DNA from: Pseudomonadota bacterium
GTDB lineage: Bacteria; Desulfobacterota; Desulfobacteria; Desulfobacterales; Desulfobacteraceae
Assembly (NCBI GenBank): GCA_018816605.1
Contig: JAHIVS010000116.1
Coordinates: 1-27,912, forward strand
DNA: 27,912 bases
Reading direction: 5' to 3'
Shown: positions 17,725 to 25,010 of the stretch, one piece after another
How the letters are laid out: each line of letters opens with the position of its first letter
Numbering within the stretch: position 1 is the stretch's first letter
Program-made: the position numbers and the translations under genes
The notes under the pieces: model-generated
What the model saw: only the letters and a program-made list of their open reading frames with translations
Databases searched by the model: none
What the model was told of the DNA's origin: nothing

Positions 17725-17906
17725 TCCCAGGTGATACAGTCCTTGGGGCAGTTCTTGACAGCCTCGTGGATATCTTGGTCTGAATAGTCCTCCAGGGGCA
17801 GTACCTCTACAAAACCTGCGTCGTTTATCTGGAACGCATGGGGTGCCAGGTCGACGCAGATTTCACAAAGGATGCACGCTGCCATATCAACAACCGGTGT
17901 TTTCAT
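17721..17906 (-). CDS. Small [4Fe-4S] ferredoxin
   Basis: The 61-residue product has the single-cluster pattern C11-x2-C14-x2-C17 and C53-P, as in Desulfovibrio ferredoxin I. C57 is an extra cysteine. Its position 15 bases behind rubrerythrin suggests it feeds electrons to that peroxidase. Its last bases overlap the end of the convergent GGDEF-EAL gene: CTAG at 17721-17724 provides TAG stops on both strands. Confidence 0.9.
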   Translation of the reverse strand: MKTPVVDMAACILCEICVDLAPHAFQINDAGFVEVLPLEDYSDQDIHEAVKNCPKDCITWD

Positions 17907-17921
17907 GGGCGGCCTTTTCTC

Positions 17922-18464
17922 TTATTTAAAAAAGCGGTCGAGCAGGCCTTTGAAAGCCATGCCGTGACGCGCTTCGTCCTTGCACATCTCGTGGACCGTG
18001 TCATGGATGGCGTCATATCCCAATTCCTTGGCTCTGGCAGCAATCTGCTTTTTCCCCCTGCAGGCACCATACTCGGCCATAACCCTGGCAGTCAGATTTG
18101 CCTTGGTATCGGCTTTTACCACTTCCCCCAGAAGCTCTGCAAATTTTGCCGCATGGTCTGCTTCTTCAAATGCAATCCGTTTGTAGGCTTCGGCCACTTC
18201 CGGATACCCCTCCCGGTCTGCCTGGCGGCTCATGGCAAGGTACATGCCCACCTCTGTGCATTCTCCCATAAAGTTGTCTTTCAGCCCCTGGAGGATTTCG
18301 CTGTCAATGCCCGCTGCCACCCCAATGGTGTGGCCGTCCGCCCAGACAAGGTCGCCTTCCTGGGCAGAAAATTTTGATTTTACAGCCCCGCACTGGGGGC
18401 AGTTTTCAGGTGCATCGTCACCCTCAATGGCGTAGCCGCAAACTGAACATACATAGGTCTTCAT
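17922..18464 (-). CDS. rbr: Rubrerythrin with N-terminal rubredoxin domain (reverse type)
   Basis: The 180-residue product starts with a rubredoxin-like Fe(SCys)4 site, C6-x2-C9 and C22-x2-C25. A four-helix ferritin-like domain follows. Its diiron ligands are visible in [18 protein letters not shown] and KDEARHG. In ordinary rubrerythrin the rubredoxin domain is C-terminal; the reversed order seen here occurs in anaerobes, where it reduces hydrogen peroxide to water. The start overlaps the stop of the 76-residue gene by one base (TAATG), and the ferredoxin gene follows 15 bases on. The three genes form one oxidative-stress operon. No PerR-type site was identified. Confidence 0.93.
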   Translation of the reverse strand: MKTYVCSVCGYAIEGDDAPENCPQCGAVKSKFSAQEGDLVWADGHTIGVAAGIDSEILQGLKDNFMGECTEVGMYLAMSRQADREGYPEVAEAYKRIAFEEADHAAKFAELLGEVVKADTKANLTARVMAEYGACRGKKQIAARAKELGYDAIHDTVHEMCKDEARHGMAFKGLLDRFFK

Positions 18465-18694
18465 TAAAACATCTCCTTGTTAATGGTATCATTCCACCAG
18501 CCTTTTTGCATATGTGCATGCTTTTCCTTTTGTGCCAGATCAAGAAGTCTGTATCCGGAATCCAGAAGGATACCGTAGAGCACCCCGCATCCGGGATCTT
18601 CCTGCTGCTCGTAACCGGTTTGGGCAAGATCGATCATTTTTTGAGCAAGCTCAATGGTCCGTGCAATATTCTTATCACATTTTTTTTTAAGCAT
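18464..18694 (-). CDS. Small conserved-looking protein translated with rubrerythrin, function unknown
   Basis: The 76-residue product begins [10 protein letters not shown]. It looks like two amphipathic helices ([15 protein letters not shown] and [14 protein letters not shown]), with only two cysteines (C6 and one in DPGCGVLYG) and histidines near the end. There is no signal peptide or membrane segment. Its stop and the rubrerythrin start share one base, so translation is coupled and a stress-related role is likely. I recognise no family with certainty. The two LAQ helices suggest a helical bundle, possibly a partner or regulator of the rubrerythrin. Confidence 0.7.
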   Translation of the reverse strand: MLKKKCDKNIARTIELAQKMIDLAQTGYEQQEDPGCGVLYGILLDSGYRLLDLAQKEKHAHMQKGWWNDTINKEMF

Positions 18695-18798
18695 CAGTTG
18701 TCTCTTTCATAATTTGTGCACATACAAGGCCAAATTAATCTGTCTGGGGGTTCACTATTCAACTCTTATGCCAGGAGCATGTTTTTTATAAAAAATAA

Positions 18799-19491
18799 TC
18801 AGGTAAATCCGCGTTTACCATCACCGGCAAGGGCAATGTCAGAAATCCGGGTTTTTCCAAAATCCCAGCCTGTGAAAATTTCAATCTGTTCAGAATCGGT
18901 CAGGACGGCTTTGGGAACGCTGCTGCAATCAAACCGGCCCCCGTTGACCAGTGCCCGGACGGCATAGCCCCGCTTGACGGGGTCAAAAGAGTGAAGGTGA
19001 TCAGAAATCAGGGCTTCCGTGGTTCTGTTCAGGTGCTGGGGCGCTGCTTCAAGATAGGTTCCAATTCCCCACAAGACGCCTTGCTGAAGGGTTTCGTGTT
19101 CTATGAAATTTCCCTTGGGATCCAGGTATGAGAACAGAATGGATTTAAACTCCCTGGCAAGTTCCGGGCTTTTGGATAAAATTTGTCCCATGGCTTCGCA
19201 GGATCCCCAGCCAATGCCTCCGGATTCATCATTGAGATTCCACATGATTCTTCGCATCAATATTCTTGCCTTCTCCATCCGGTGTGCGGCAAGCCGTTTC
19301 CCCAGTTCTCCCATGGCAGTGATGCTCCTGAACTTTATCAGTTCATCATTGATATAAAAATGGGAGAAAAGGTGTCCGACCAGCTGCTCATCCGGAATCA
19401 GTGCAAGAAGGGTTAATGCCTCCTCCTGCAAAGGCATCTGGAGAATTTCACGGACTTTTTTTTTGGTTTGCCTGCCATAGGGCTTTTTCAT
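18799..19491 (-). CDS. DVU0298-family HEAT-like protein
   Basis: From the ATG at 19491 (AGGTG just upstream) the product has 230 residues. It consists of paired helices resembling HEAT repeats, with blocks RSITAMGEL, GGIGWGSCEAMGQIL, LQQGVLWGIGTYL and RGYAVRALVNGG. This pattern fits the DVU0298 family of sulfate reducers, whose function is unknown. The open frame continues 79 codons upstream without family-like sequence, so the longer start is unlikely. Genes of this family in sulfate reducers may act as adaptor or scaffold proteins; that is inference from the fold. A good sigma-54 promoter match lies 85 bases upstream. Confidence 0.75.
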   Translation of the reverse strand: MKKPYGRQTKKKVREILQMPLQEEALTLLALIPDEQLVGHLFSHFYINDELIKFRSITAMGELGKRLAAHRMEKARILMRRIMWNLNDESGGIGWGSCEAMGQILSKSPELAREFKSILFSYLDPKGNFIEHETLQQGVLWGIGTYLEAAPQHLNRTTEALISDHLHSFDPVKRGYAVRALVNGGRFDCSSVPKAVLTDSEQIEIFTGWDFGKTRISDIALAGDGKRGFT

Positions 19492-19575
19492 TGGGCACCT
19501 GCGCTCGGGTGGATGTTTCGTGATGATTAATAAAGATGTCTGGTGTATTCGATTGCCTGGTATATATTTAGGAAT

Positions 19576-19591
19576 AGCATAAAGCATGCCA
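19576..19591 (-). promoter_or_regulatory. Sigma-54 (-24/-12) promoter of the DVU0298-family gene
   Basis: On the minus strand TGGCATGCTTTATGCT matches the consensus TGGCAyG-N4-wTGCw, with GG and GC exactly 10 bases apart. It is placed 85 bases before the start codon. A sigma-54 activator is encoded in the window at 11811-13193. Confidence 0.5.
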
Positions 19592-19631
19592 GCTCCTTGC
19601 CCCTCAGCTTCCCGGGGCGGGGAAATCGGAT

Positions 19632-19653
19632 CATGCCCCGGGTCCGGGGCATG
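19632..19653. repeat. GC-rich perfect hairpin between divergent genes
   Basis: CATGCCCCGG and CCGGGGCATG form a 10-bp perfect stem with a 2-base centre. It lies between the sigma-54 promoter and the upstream motif of the DVU0298-family gene. No T-run follows on either side, so it is not a typical terminator. Confidence 0.55.
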
Positions 19654-19683
19654 TGGCGGGCAGTCATCTGTCTCAATCAATGG

Positions 19684-19697
19684 GACACTTGTGTATC
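19684..19697. promoter_or_regulatory. Possible activator binding motif (copy 2)
   Basis: GACACTTGTGTATC resembles the motif at 13249-13264 beside the sigma-54 activator gene, with a centre two bases shorter. It lies about 100 bases upstream of the -24/-12 promoter, a normal distance for an upstream activator sequence. Confidence 0.3.
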
Positions 19698-19737
19698 CAT
19701 AATGTGTCTTGGTGTGAAAGCCTGTCAAAATGATGCA

Positions 19738-19766
19738 TTGATTTTATCCATGACAATGGGTATAAA
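19738..19766 (+). promoter_or_regulatory. Sigma-70-type promoter of the transglutaminase-like gene
   Basis: TTGATT (19738-19743), 17 bases, then TATAAA (19761-19766). It lies 65 bases before the start codon. Confidence 0.55.
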
Positions 19767-19831
19767 AAAAGTGCGTCCCCCATCTGGGCAGCGGGGATTA
19801 ATCATACAAAAGGAGCGGCAAGGCAATTTCC

Positions 19832-20494
19832 ATGGAACCCAATCTTTCGGCCACCTATTATATTGACAAGGATCACCCGGATATCATCGCATTCTCCAAC
19901 CATGCGTGCTCAGACCAGGAAACCGATAAGGATAAAGCCATCCGCCTGTATTATGCGGTCCGGGATAAAATCCGGTATAACCCTTACAGCATTGAGCCGG
20001 TAAAATCGGCCATGAGGGCCAGCCGGATCTTAAAACAGGGAGAGGGATATTGTGTGGCCAAGGCCGTTCTCCTGACCGCCTGTGTCAGGAGCCAGGGGAT
20101 TCCTGCCCGGTTGGGGTTTGCCGATGTGAGAAATCATTTGAACACAAAAAAACTTCGGGAAATGATGGGGAGCGATCTGTTTGTCTGGCATGGGTATGCG
20201 GAAATTTATATTGGAGGGAAATGGGTGAAGGCCACCCCGGCCTTTAATCTGAGCTTGTGCCAGAATTTTAATGTGCGGCCCCTGGAGTTTGACGGTATCA
20301 ACGATTCAATCTTCCACCCTTTTGATACCCTGGGGAATCAGCACATGGAGTATGTGGCCGACCACGGAAGCTTTAGTGATCTTCCATGGGAAGAGATCAT
20401 GGCCGCGGCCCTTAGGGCGTATCCCCGGTATTTTGAAATCCTTGACAGGAAAACCGGGGATTTTTCGGCTGAAGCCCTGGCAGAAAACAAATAA
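19832..20494 (+). CDS. Transglutaminase-like domain protein
   Basis: The 220-residue product has a Transglut_core domain. The candidate nucleophile is C74 in GEGYCVAKAVLLTACVR and the histidine is H120 in WHGYAEIY. The third catalytic position, usually Asp after W-x-x-x, reads T135 in WVKATPAFN, a variant I associate with a bacterial subgroup. No signal peptide is visible, so it is probably cytosolic. Such proteins may act as cysteine proteases or amidases; the substrate is unknown. AAGGAG precedes the start at a long distance, and CAAGG is closer. It is divergent from the DVU0298-family gene and ends at a GC-rich hairpin. Confidence 0.85.
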   Translation: MEPNLSATYYIDKDHPDIIAFSNHACSDQETDKDKAIRLYYAVRDKIRYNPYSIEPVKSAMRASRILKQGEGYCVAKAVLLTACVRSQGIPARLGFADVRNHLNTKKLREMMGSDLFVWHGYAEIYIGGKWVKATPAFNLSLCQNFNVRPLEFDGINDSIFHPFDTLGNQHMEYVADHGSFSDLPWEEIMAAALRAYPRYFEILDRKTGDFSAEALAENK

Positions 20495-20499
20495 CCGTC

Positions 20500-20518
20500 C
20501 CCCGGCCCTGGACCGGGG
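20500..20518. terminator. Probable bidirectional terminator between convergent genes
   Basis: CCCCGG (20500-20505) and CCGGGG (20513-20518) form a 6-bp stem with a 7-base loop. Outer C and G runs (20499-20503 with 20523-20527) can form an alternative stem followed by TTTATTTT. It separates the transglutaminase-like and MetE-like genes. Confidence 0.5.
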
Positions 20519-20528
20519 AGAAGGGGGT

Positions 20529-21593
20529 TTATTTTGTCCGGATGGCCCAGGAGACCTCTTTGGTCAGTTGCAATACCCGTTTGGCCGATGCAAGGTCCAG
20601 GGAACCGGTGCCGCAGCTGGGGGTGATAAAGGTCTGCTCAAGGAGGGTTTTACGGTCAAAGCCAAGGGCCATTAACTGGGCTGCCTGTGCTTCAAATTTT
20701 TCCACCAGGTTCTGGGAGGTTTGCCGGGCAATCAGTTCGGCATTGGCAGTGGGAACAATGCCAAAGGCCAGGATGCCGCCTTTGTTTAAATAGGCTTTTA
20801 TTATTTCCGGATAAAGAATGAATTTATCAAAAAAAGAAAAGGCATCAAAACTGATGATGTCAATGTTGGCGCCCAGGAGCATATCCCATTCCGTATTGGC
20901 GCACACATGTACCCCGGCAAGGCCCTTTTCCCCGTGGATTTCTCCGACAATTTCTTCAAGGCAGTCAATGACCTCTTTTTTTGAAATGGTGATATAGGCA
21001 GAGGTTCCAAATCCCGCCAGGGCAGGCTCATCCAGGAAGATAATGGGCACAGCCCCGCGTTTTGCCATGGCATCGGCCTGCCACCGGGCGTTGAGGGCCA
21101 GCTTTTTGACGGCCGCATCCCTCAGCTGGTCATTGTAGAAAATATCCCTGTCTGCTTCGTCCTTGACACCCGTGCAAAAGGTGATGGGGCCTGTGACCTG
21201 GCCTTTGAGCGCCAGAAAAGGCCCTTTGCCGGAATCCACCTGATGCAGAAATTCAGAAAATCCTTTCCCGGTTTCTTCTGTAAAGGCAAACCGGGTGCCG
21301 GTAAGATCCGATCCGGGTTCGGAACAGGCCAGATAGTCTTCAAAAAAAGCCAGAAATTCGGCATCAAACTCGGCTTTTTGGGTGTCCAGAAACTGTTTGC
21401 CCTTTCGGACGGTGAGTCCGGGCAGGCCGGGCAGGAACTGGTTGATCATGCCTTCTTCTTTGAACAGGGGCAGTTGAACCCACAGGGGGATTTGGGGGGT
21501 ATGGTCCATCACAAGCTGTGCTGCCGCTCTATGATCGTCCATGGGGAGACTGCCCACAAGAAGGGGAAGTCCGTTTGCTTTAAAGGATGTCAT
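20529..21593 (-). CDS. MetE-like (UROD/MetE superfamily) protein, C-terminal domain only
   Basis: The 354-residue product covers the catalytic barrel of cobalamin-independent methionine synthase and lacks its N-terminal half (full MetE is about 750 residues). The zinc-site pattern is kept: H229-x-C231 in GVHVCANTEWD and C327 in PSCGTGSL. FLDEPAL near 186-192 matches the barrel motif. It may be a methyltransferase acting on homocysteine or another thiol, with a methyl donor other than methyltetrahydrofolate-triglutamate. Short methionine synthases of several types are known in anaerobes. The precise family cannot be set by eye, and a corrinoid partner was not found nearby. AAAAGG stands 8 bases before the ATG. 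Confidence 0.82.
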   Translation of the reverse strand: MTSFKANGLPLLVGSLPMDDHRAAAQLVMDHTPQIPLWVQLPLFKEEGMINQFLPGLPGLTVRKGKQFLDTQKAEFDAEFLAFFEDYLACSEPGSDLTGTRFAFTEETGKGFSEFLHQVDSGKGPFLALKGQVTGPITFCTGVKDEADRDIFYNDQLRDAAVKKLALNARWQADAMAKRGAVPIIFLDEPALAGFGTSAYITISKKEVIDCLEEIVGEIHGEKGLAGVHVCANTEWDMLLGANIDIISFDAFSFFDKFILYPEIIKAYLNKGGILAFGIVPTANAELIARQTSQNLVEKFEAQAAQLMALGFDRKTLLEQTFITPSCGTGSLDLASAKRVLQLTKEVSWAIRTK

Positions 21594-21646
21594 GGGATAT
21601 GCCTTTTAAAAAATAAAGTTTAAGGGTCTCATAAAAAAAATTAAAA

Positions 21647-21675
21647 AACATATTCTTATCATCTTTGGTGTCGAA
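21647..21675 (-). promoter_or_regulatory. Possible promoter of the MetE-like gene
   Basis: On the minus strand TTCGAC (21675-21670) is followed by 17 bases and TATGTT (21652-21647), 54 bases before the ATG. The -35 box is only a 4/6 match. Confidence 0.3.
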
Positions 21676-21689
21676 AGAGAATGGGCTTT

Positions 21690-22679
21690 TTAAATTCCGG
21701 CCGGTTTGCGAACGGCAAGAACCGGACAGGTCGACCGGCTGATGACCCGGTCTGTGGTTGACCCCACCAAAAATTGCTCTAGGAGGCTATGGCCATGGAT
21801 CCCCAGCACCACCATATCTATTTTTTTTATCTGGGCATATTGGATCAATTCAGCATAGGCCTGGCCTTCGAGCAGGGCGGTTACCGGTGTGCACCAATGG
21901 CGGCTTTCTTCGGGCACCATCTGGGACAGCTGGCGCTCGATCCGGTTTAAGAAGCGGTTTCTTCTCTCCCATTCTTCATCTGTGGCTTTTTGCTGCAGTG
22001 CCAAAAAATCAGACCGGTTCCACCCCAGGAAATCCCCTTCCTGGATTTTCATATAATCCGAAGTGGTCAGTTCAATATGCTTTTCCGGTTTGATCACATG
22101 GACCAGATGAAGCTCAGCCTGGAACTCCTGGGCCAAACTCAGTCCATATTCAAAGGCAAGCCCGGACTCCGGAGAAAAATCGCACCCCACAAGAATTCGT
22201 TTAAGGGGTACCCTGAAAACATCCGGAAATGAGGGATGATTTTCCTGGGCGTGGAGCACCAGAAGCGGACAGGTAAGGGTCTTGACCAGGCGATCCGTGA
22301 CAGAGCCGATTAAAAATCGTTTTATTCCTGAGCCTCCGTGGGTGGCGGCAATGACAAGTTCAATATTTTTTTTTCCGACGATCCGTGTAATCTCGTCGGC
22401 CGCATGTCCCTGGGATACAATCGCCTGGGCATTTAACCCATGTTTTTTAATCAGCTCCCCAATGGCTGATTTTGCATTTTCCAGTCGCTCTTCTGCCAGC
22501 TTGCTGGATGCAATATAGGCCTGGCCATGGCTGGACAGCATCACCATGTCCGGTAGAATATGACATACATAGAGCGTGGCGCCAAATTCCGTGGCCAGGG
22601 CCCTGCCGTAGGACAGAATATGGTGGGAATAGTCGGAAAAATCAATGGCGCACAAGATTTTTTTGGGTTGGATTCTCAT
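21690..22679 (-). CDS. Universal stress protein with two tandem UspA domains
   Basis: The 329-residue product contains two Usp domains (about 1-145 and 157-327). The first has the ATP-binding signature G-x2-G-x9-G-S (HGGSGIKRFLIGSVTDR). The second reads HGHSLLEQFLVGSTTDR, lacking the second glycine, so nucleotide binding there may be weaker. Tandem Usp proteins are soluble cytosolic stress proteins. AGAGGAG precedes the ATG at a good distance. The gene lies 96 bases upstream of the MetE-like gene on the same strand but probably has its own transcript. No promoter for it was clear. Confidence 0.93.
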   Translation of the reverse strand: MRIQPKKILCAIDFSDYSHHILSYGRALATEFGATLYVCHILPDMVMLSSHGQAYIASSKLAEERLENAKSAIGELIKKHGLNAQAIVSQGHAADEITRIVGKKNIELVIAATHGGSGIKRFLIGSVTDRLVKTLTCPLLVLHAQENHPSFPDVFRVPLKRILVGCDFSPESGLAFEYGLSLAQEFQAELHLVHVIKPEKHIELTTSDYMKIQEGDFLGWNRSDFLALQQKATDEEWERRNRFLNRIERQLSQMVPEESRHWCTPVTALLEGQAYAELIQYAQIKKIDMVVLGIHGHSLLEQFLVGSTTDRVISRSTCPVLAVRKPAGI

Positions 22680-23116
22680 AATTCTTCTCCTCTTTTAAAA
22701 AATGGTTTAAACTGCAGACGCACTTTTACAAAAAAGAACCTGGAATCTGATTTCAATGGCTTAAATGTAATCCTTCTTGCCCGAGTCCGTCAAGGAAAAT
22801 CCCCTGTCCGGGGCACAATTTGGAGAGATCGGTTCTTCCGGACCCCAGGCAGTGGGGGGTGTGTTCCTGTCGTCTGGCCTATTTATTCCGATCGGTTTTT
22901 CGCATGCCCCCCATCTGTTCCCTGGAGCGGGACGAAATCCCTTTTTCTCCGCGTAAAAAAAAGTGAACGTGTCGTCATTTTTCTTGTAATGTTGTATGGC
23001 GTGTTGTACGGATAGATATCTGCTCAAAAAGAACGATTCTTCAACTATTTTGTCGGCTTTATTATAATTTTCCGGGATGGCCTCTGAAAAAACGGCGCAT
23101 CTTAGGAAAGCGTGAT
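22680..23116. other. Intergenic stretch between divergent usp and HD-GYP genes
   Basis: These 437 bases contain several open frames of 80-150 codons. None has a plausible start with ribosome binding site or any family-like sequence, so I regard them as chance. A possible promoter for the HD-GYP gene lies at its right end. No stable repeat or RNA was recognised. Confidence 0.4.
23040..23068 (+). promoter_or_regulatory. Possible promoter of the HD-GYP gene
   Basis: A perfect -10 box TATAAT (23063-23068) is preceded after 17 bases by a weak -35 TTCAAC (23040-23045). It lies about 50 bases before the start codon. Confidence 0.35.
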
Positions 23117-24301
23117 ATGGAGGGGAGAATGAAAGATATTTTTGTGAGCAATGGATTGCTTGACGGATTGTATGATGCGGTTTCCTTTGAGGAAAAAATC
23201 AAAATCATTCACCGGGCACTTAAGCAGCATCTGGACGTCATTGATCGTATCTCCGTGATTTTATACGATGCCCGGATGGAAAGTTTAACTACCTTTATCC
23301 ACAGCGGCCGGGACAATCCCCTCTCATTTTATGGGTGTGAGATTGAAAAGGCCCCCTCTCTCCTCCAGCTTAAAAAATTAAAAAAGCCGAGGCTGGTGAA
23401 CGATTTGGATCTTTTCAGCCATGGGGAAAACGAGCATACCCGGAAAATTGCGGACCAGGGATATCATTCAAGTTACTCGGTTCCCATGTTTGACGGAGAC
23501 GATTTTCTGGGCGTTGTGTTCTTCAATTCCTATCAGCCCCATGGGTTTGACAACAAAATTCTTCTTGAGCTGAATTTATATGCCCAACTGATCAATAGCC
23601 TGATCCTCAATAAACTCCAGTCGACCCGGATGATGGTCGGGGCTTTTAAAAGTGCCCTCAACCTGGTCAGTTACAAAGATCCTGAAACCGGGAATCATCT
23701 GGAAAGAATGGCACGGTATTCCCGGCTTATTGCCCAGGAACTTGCCAGGTCAGGCGAACCCGGGTTAACCGATGAAATCATTGAACATCTGTTTTTGTTT
23801 GCCCCCCTCCACGACATCGGGAAAATAGGGATTCCGGATAATATCCTTCTCAAACCTGCAAAATTAGATGATGCCGAATGGAAGGTCATGAAAACCCATT
23901 CTTCCATCGGAAGGGATATCATTGATACCATTGCCGACCAGATAGGGCTGGAAGCATTTGAACATATCCATCTGCTGCGAAACATATCGGAATCTCACCA
24001 TGAAACCATTGACGGCCTGGGATACCCCAACCAATTAAAAAACAATGAAATCGCCATTGAAACCCAGATTGTTGCGGTTGCCGATATCTTTGATGCGCTC
24101 ACCAGCAAGCGCCCATATAAGGACGCCTGGACAAATGCGCAGGCCCTGGATGAACTTCAGAAACTTTCAGGGACAAAATTGAATGTAGATTGCGTAAAGG
24201 TTCTCCGGCAAAAAAAACAAGCGGTTGAAGAGATTCAGAGGCGATTTCAGGACGAAAGCCATTCGGGGCCCCATCGGCCTCCGCATACCGGTGCCGTGTG
24301 A
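23117..24301 (+). CDS. GAF - HD-GYP phosphodiesterase (c-di-GMP)
   Basis: The 394-residue product has a GAF-like sensor (about 20-165) and an HD-GYP domain (about 175-370). Metal and catalytic residues are present: H194 (GNHLERM), HD at 232-233 in LHDIGKIGIPD, H261, HHE at 294-296, GLGYP at 300-304 and D323 (VADIFDAL). HD-GYP enzymes hydrolyse c-di-GMP to pGpG or GMP. No membrane segment is visible, so it likely senses a cytosolic signal through GAF. Two starts are possible: 23117 (AGGAAAG before it) and 23129 (GGAGGGGAGA before it, giving 390 residues). Together with the GGDEF-EAL protein it gives the window two c-di-GMP turnover enzymes. Confidence 0.92.
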   Translation: MEGRMKDIFVSNGLLDGLYDAVSFEEKIKIIHRALKQHLDVIDRISVILYDARMESLTTFIHSGRDNPLSFYGCEIEKAPSLLQLKKLKKPRLVNDLDLFSHGENEHTRKIADQGYHSSYSVPMFDGDDFLGVVFFNSYQPHGFDNKILLELNLYAQLINSLILNKLQSTRMMVGAFKSALNLVSYKDPETGNHLERMARYSRLIAQELARSGEPGLTDEIIEHLFLFAPLHDIGKIGIPDNILLKPAKLDDAEWKVMKTHSSIGRDIIDTIADQIGLEAFEHIHLLRNISESHHETIDGLGYPNQLKNNEIAIETQIVAVADIFDALTSKRPYKDAWTNAQALDELQKLSGTKLNVDCVKVLRQKKQAVEEIQRRFQDESHSGPHRPPHTGAV

Positions 24302-24308
24302 ACTGTTT

Positions 24309-25010
24309 TTAGATGATCCCCCTGCCTTTGGCCATTTCCATCATCTGTTCGCCCATGCTTGCCGGCGGTATCTGCAGCGCTTTGTCCGGTTTGTCCATGA
24401 GGGTCAGGACGTCAACCGGGCAGGTGGTAACACAGAGTCCGCAACCGATGCACTCATTTCCGGTCATGGCAACGATATGATTTGAGAAAACCATGGCGGC
24501 CGGTGTCGGGTGTTTTCCAATGGCCCCCAGAACCCCGCAGCAGTCTCCACAGCAATTGCACAGTCCGGACGGGTTCCGGGCCGTTGCCGGCTGGGTGACC
24601 AGGCCCGCTTCCCTGCAGTCTTTCAGTATCTCAATGGCCCCATCCAATGAAATCTGCCGCCCCATTTGGGCCAGGTCCGGTTTCAATGTATTGACCTGAA
24701 ATTCAAACAGGCCATGGACAAAGGGGATGGCACCATATCGATGCATTGTCCCTTTTTTCAGGCGGAACAGCAGGCCGTTTCCCGCCATTTGATCCAGATG
24801 GGCCGCGGTTTTGTCCAAGGGCTTATGGAGACCCTCTGAAATAGCGTCAGGGAATTCAAGTGCCGGCGAAAGTGCCAAAAACAGGGCAGCATCCTGTTCG
24901 GTAAACAAGTACTTTAATATTTTTATTTCAATGCCGGATTGGGTTGGCGGAAAGCCCATGGAATAAAGGTCGAGCCGTTCCTGCAATAGCCGGTATATCC
25001 TTTTTGTCAT
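24309..25010 (-). CDS. Fe-S protein with winged-helix-like N-terminus, partner of the QueG-like protein
   Basis: The 233-residue product has three parts. Residues 27-100 resemble a winged helix (HLDQMAGNGLLFRLKKG then RYGAIPFVHGLFEFQ). Residues 151-158 form the dense cysteine knot CNCCGDCC. Residues 187-200 carry a ferredoxin motif, C187-x2-C190-x2-C193-x3-C197-P. The ferredoxin motif should bind one [4Fe-4S] cluster, with the knot and possibly C132 binding another. Its start overlaps the stop of the QueG-like gene (ATGA), so the two are translated together, suggesting an electron-transfer pair. I have seen this layout in anaerobes beside similar reductases, but the function is not known to me. 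Confidence 0.82.
   Translation of the reverse strand: MTKRIYRLLQERLDLYSMGFPPTQSGIEIKILKYLFTEQDAALFLALSPALEFPDAISEGLHKPLDKTAAHLDQMAGNGLLFRLKKGTMHRYGAIPFVHGLFEFQVNTLKPDLAQMGRQISLDGAIEILKDCREAGLVTQPATARNPSGLCNCCGDCCGVLGAIGKHPTPAAMVFSNHIVAMTGNECIGCGLCVTTCPVDVLTLMDKPDKALQIPPASMGEQMMEMAKGRGII

Noticed and set aside
22761..23027. 88-codon minus-strand open frame in the usp/HD-GYP spacer
   Set aside because: It has no good start signal or family-like sequence, and overlapping frames on the other strand are equally open.
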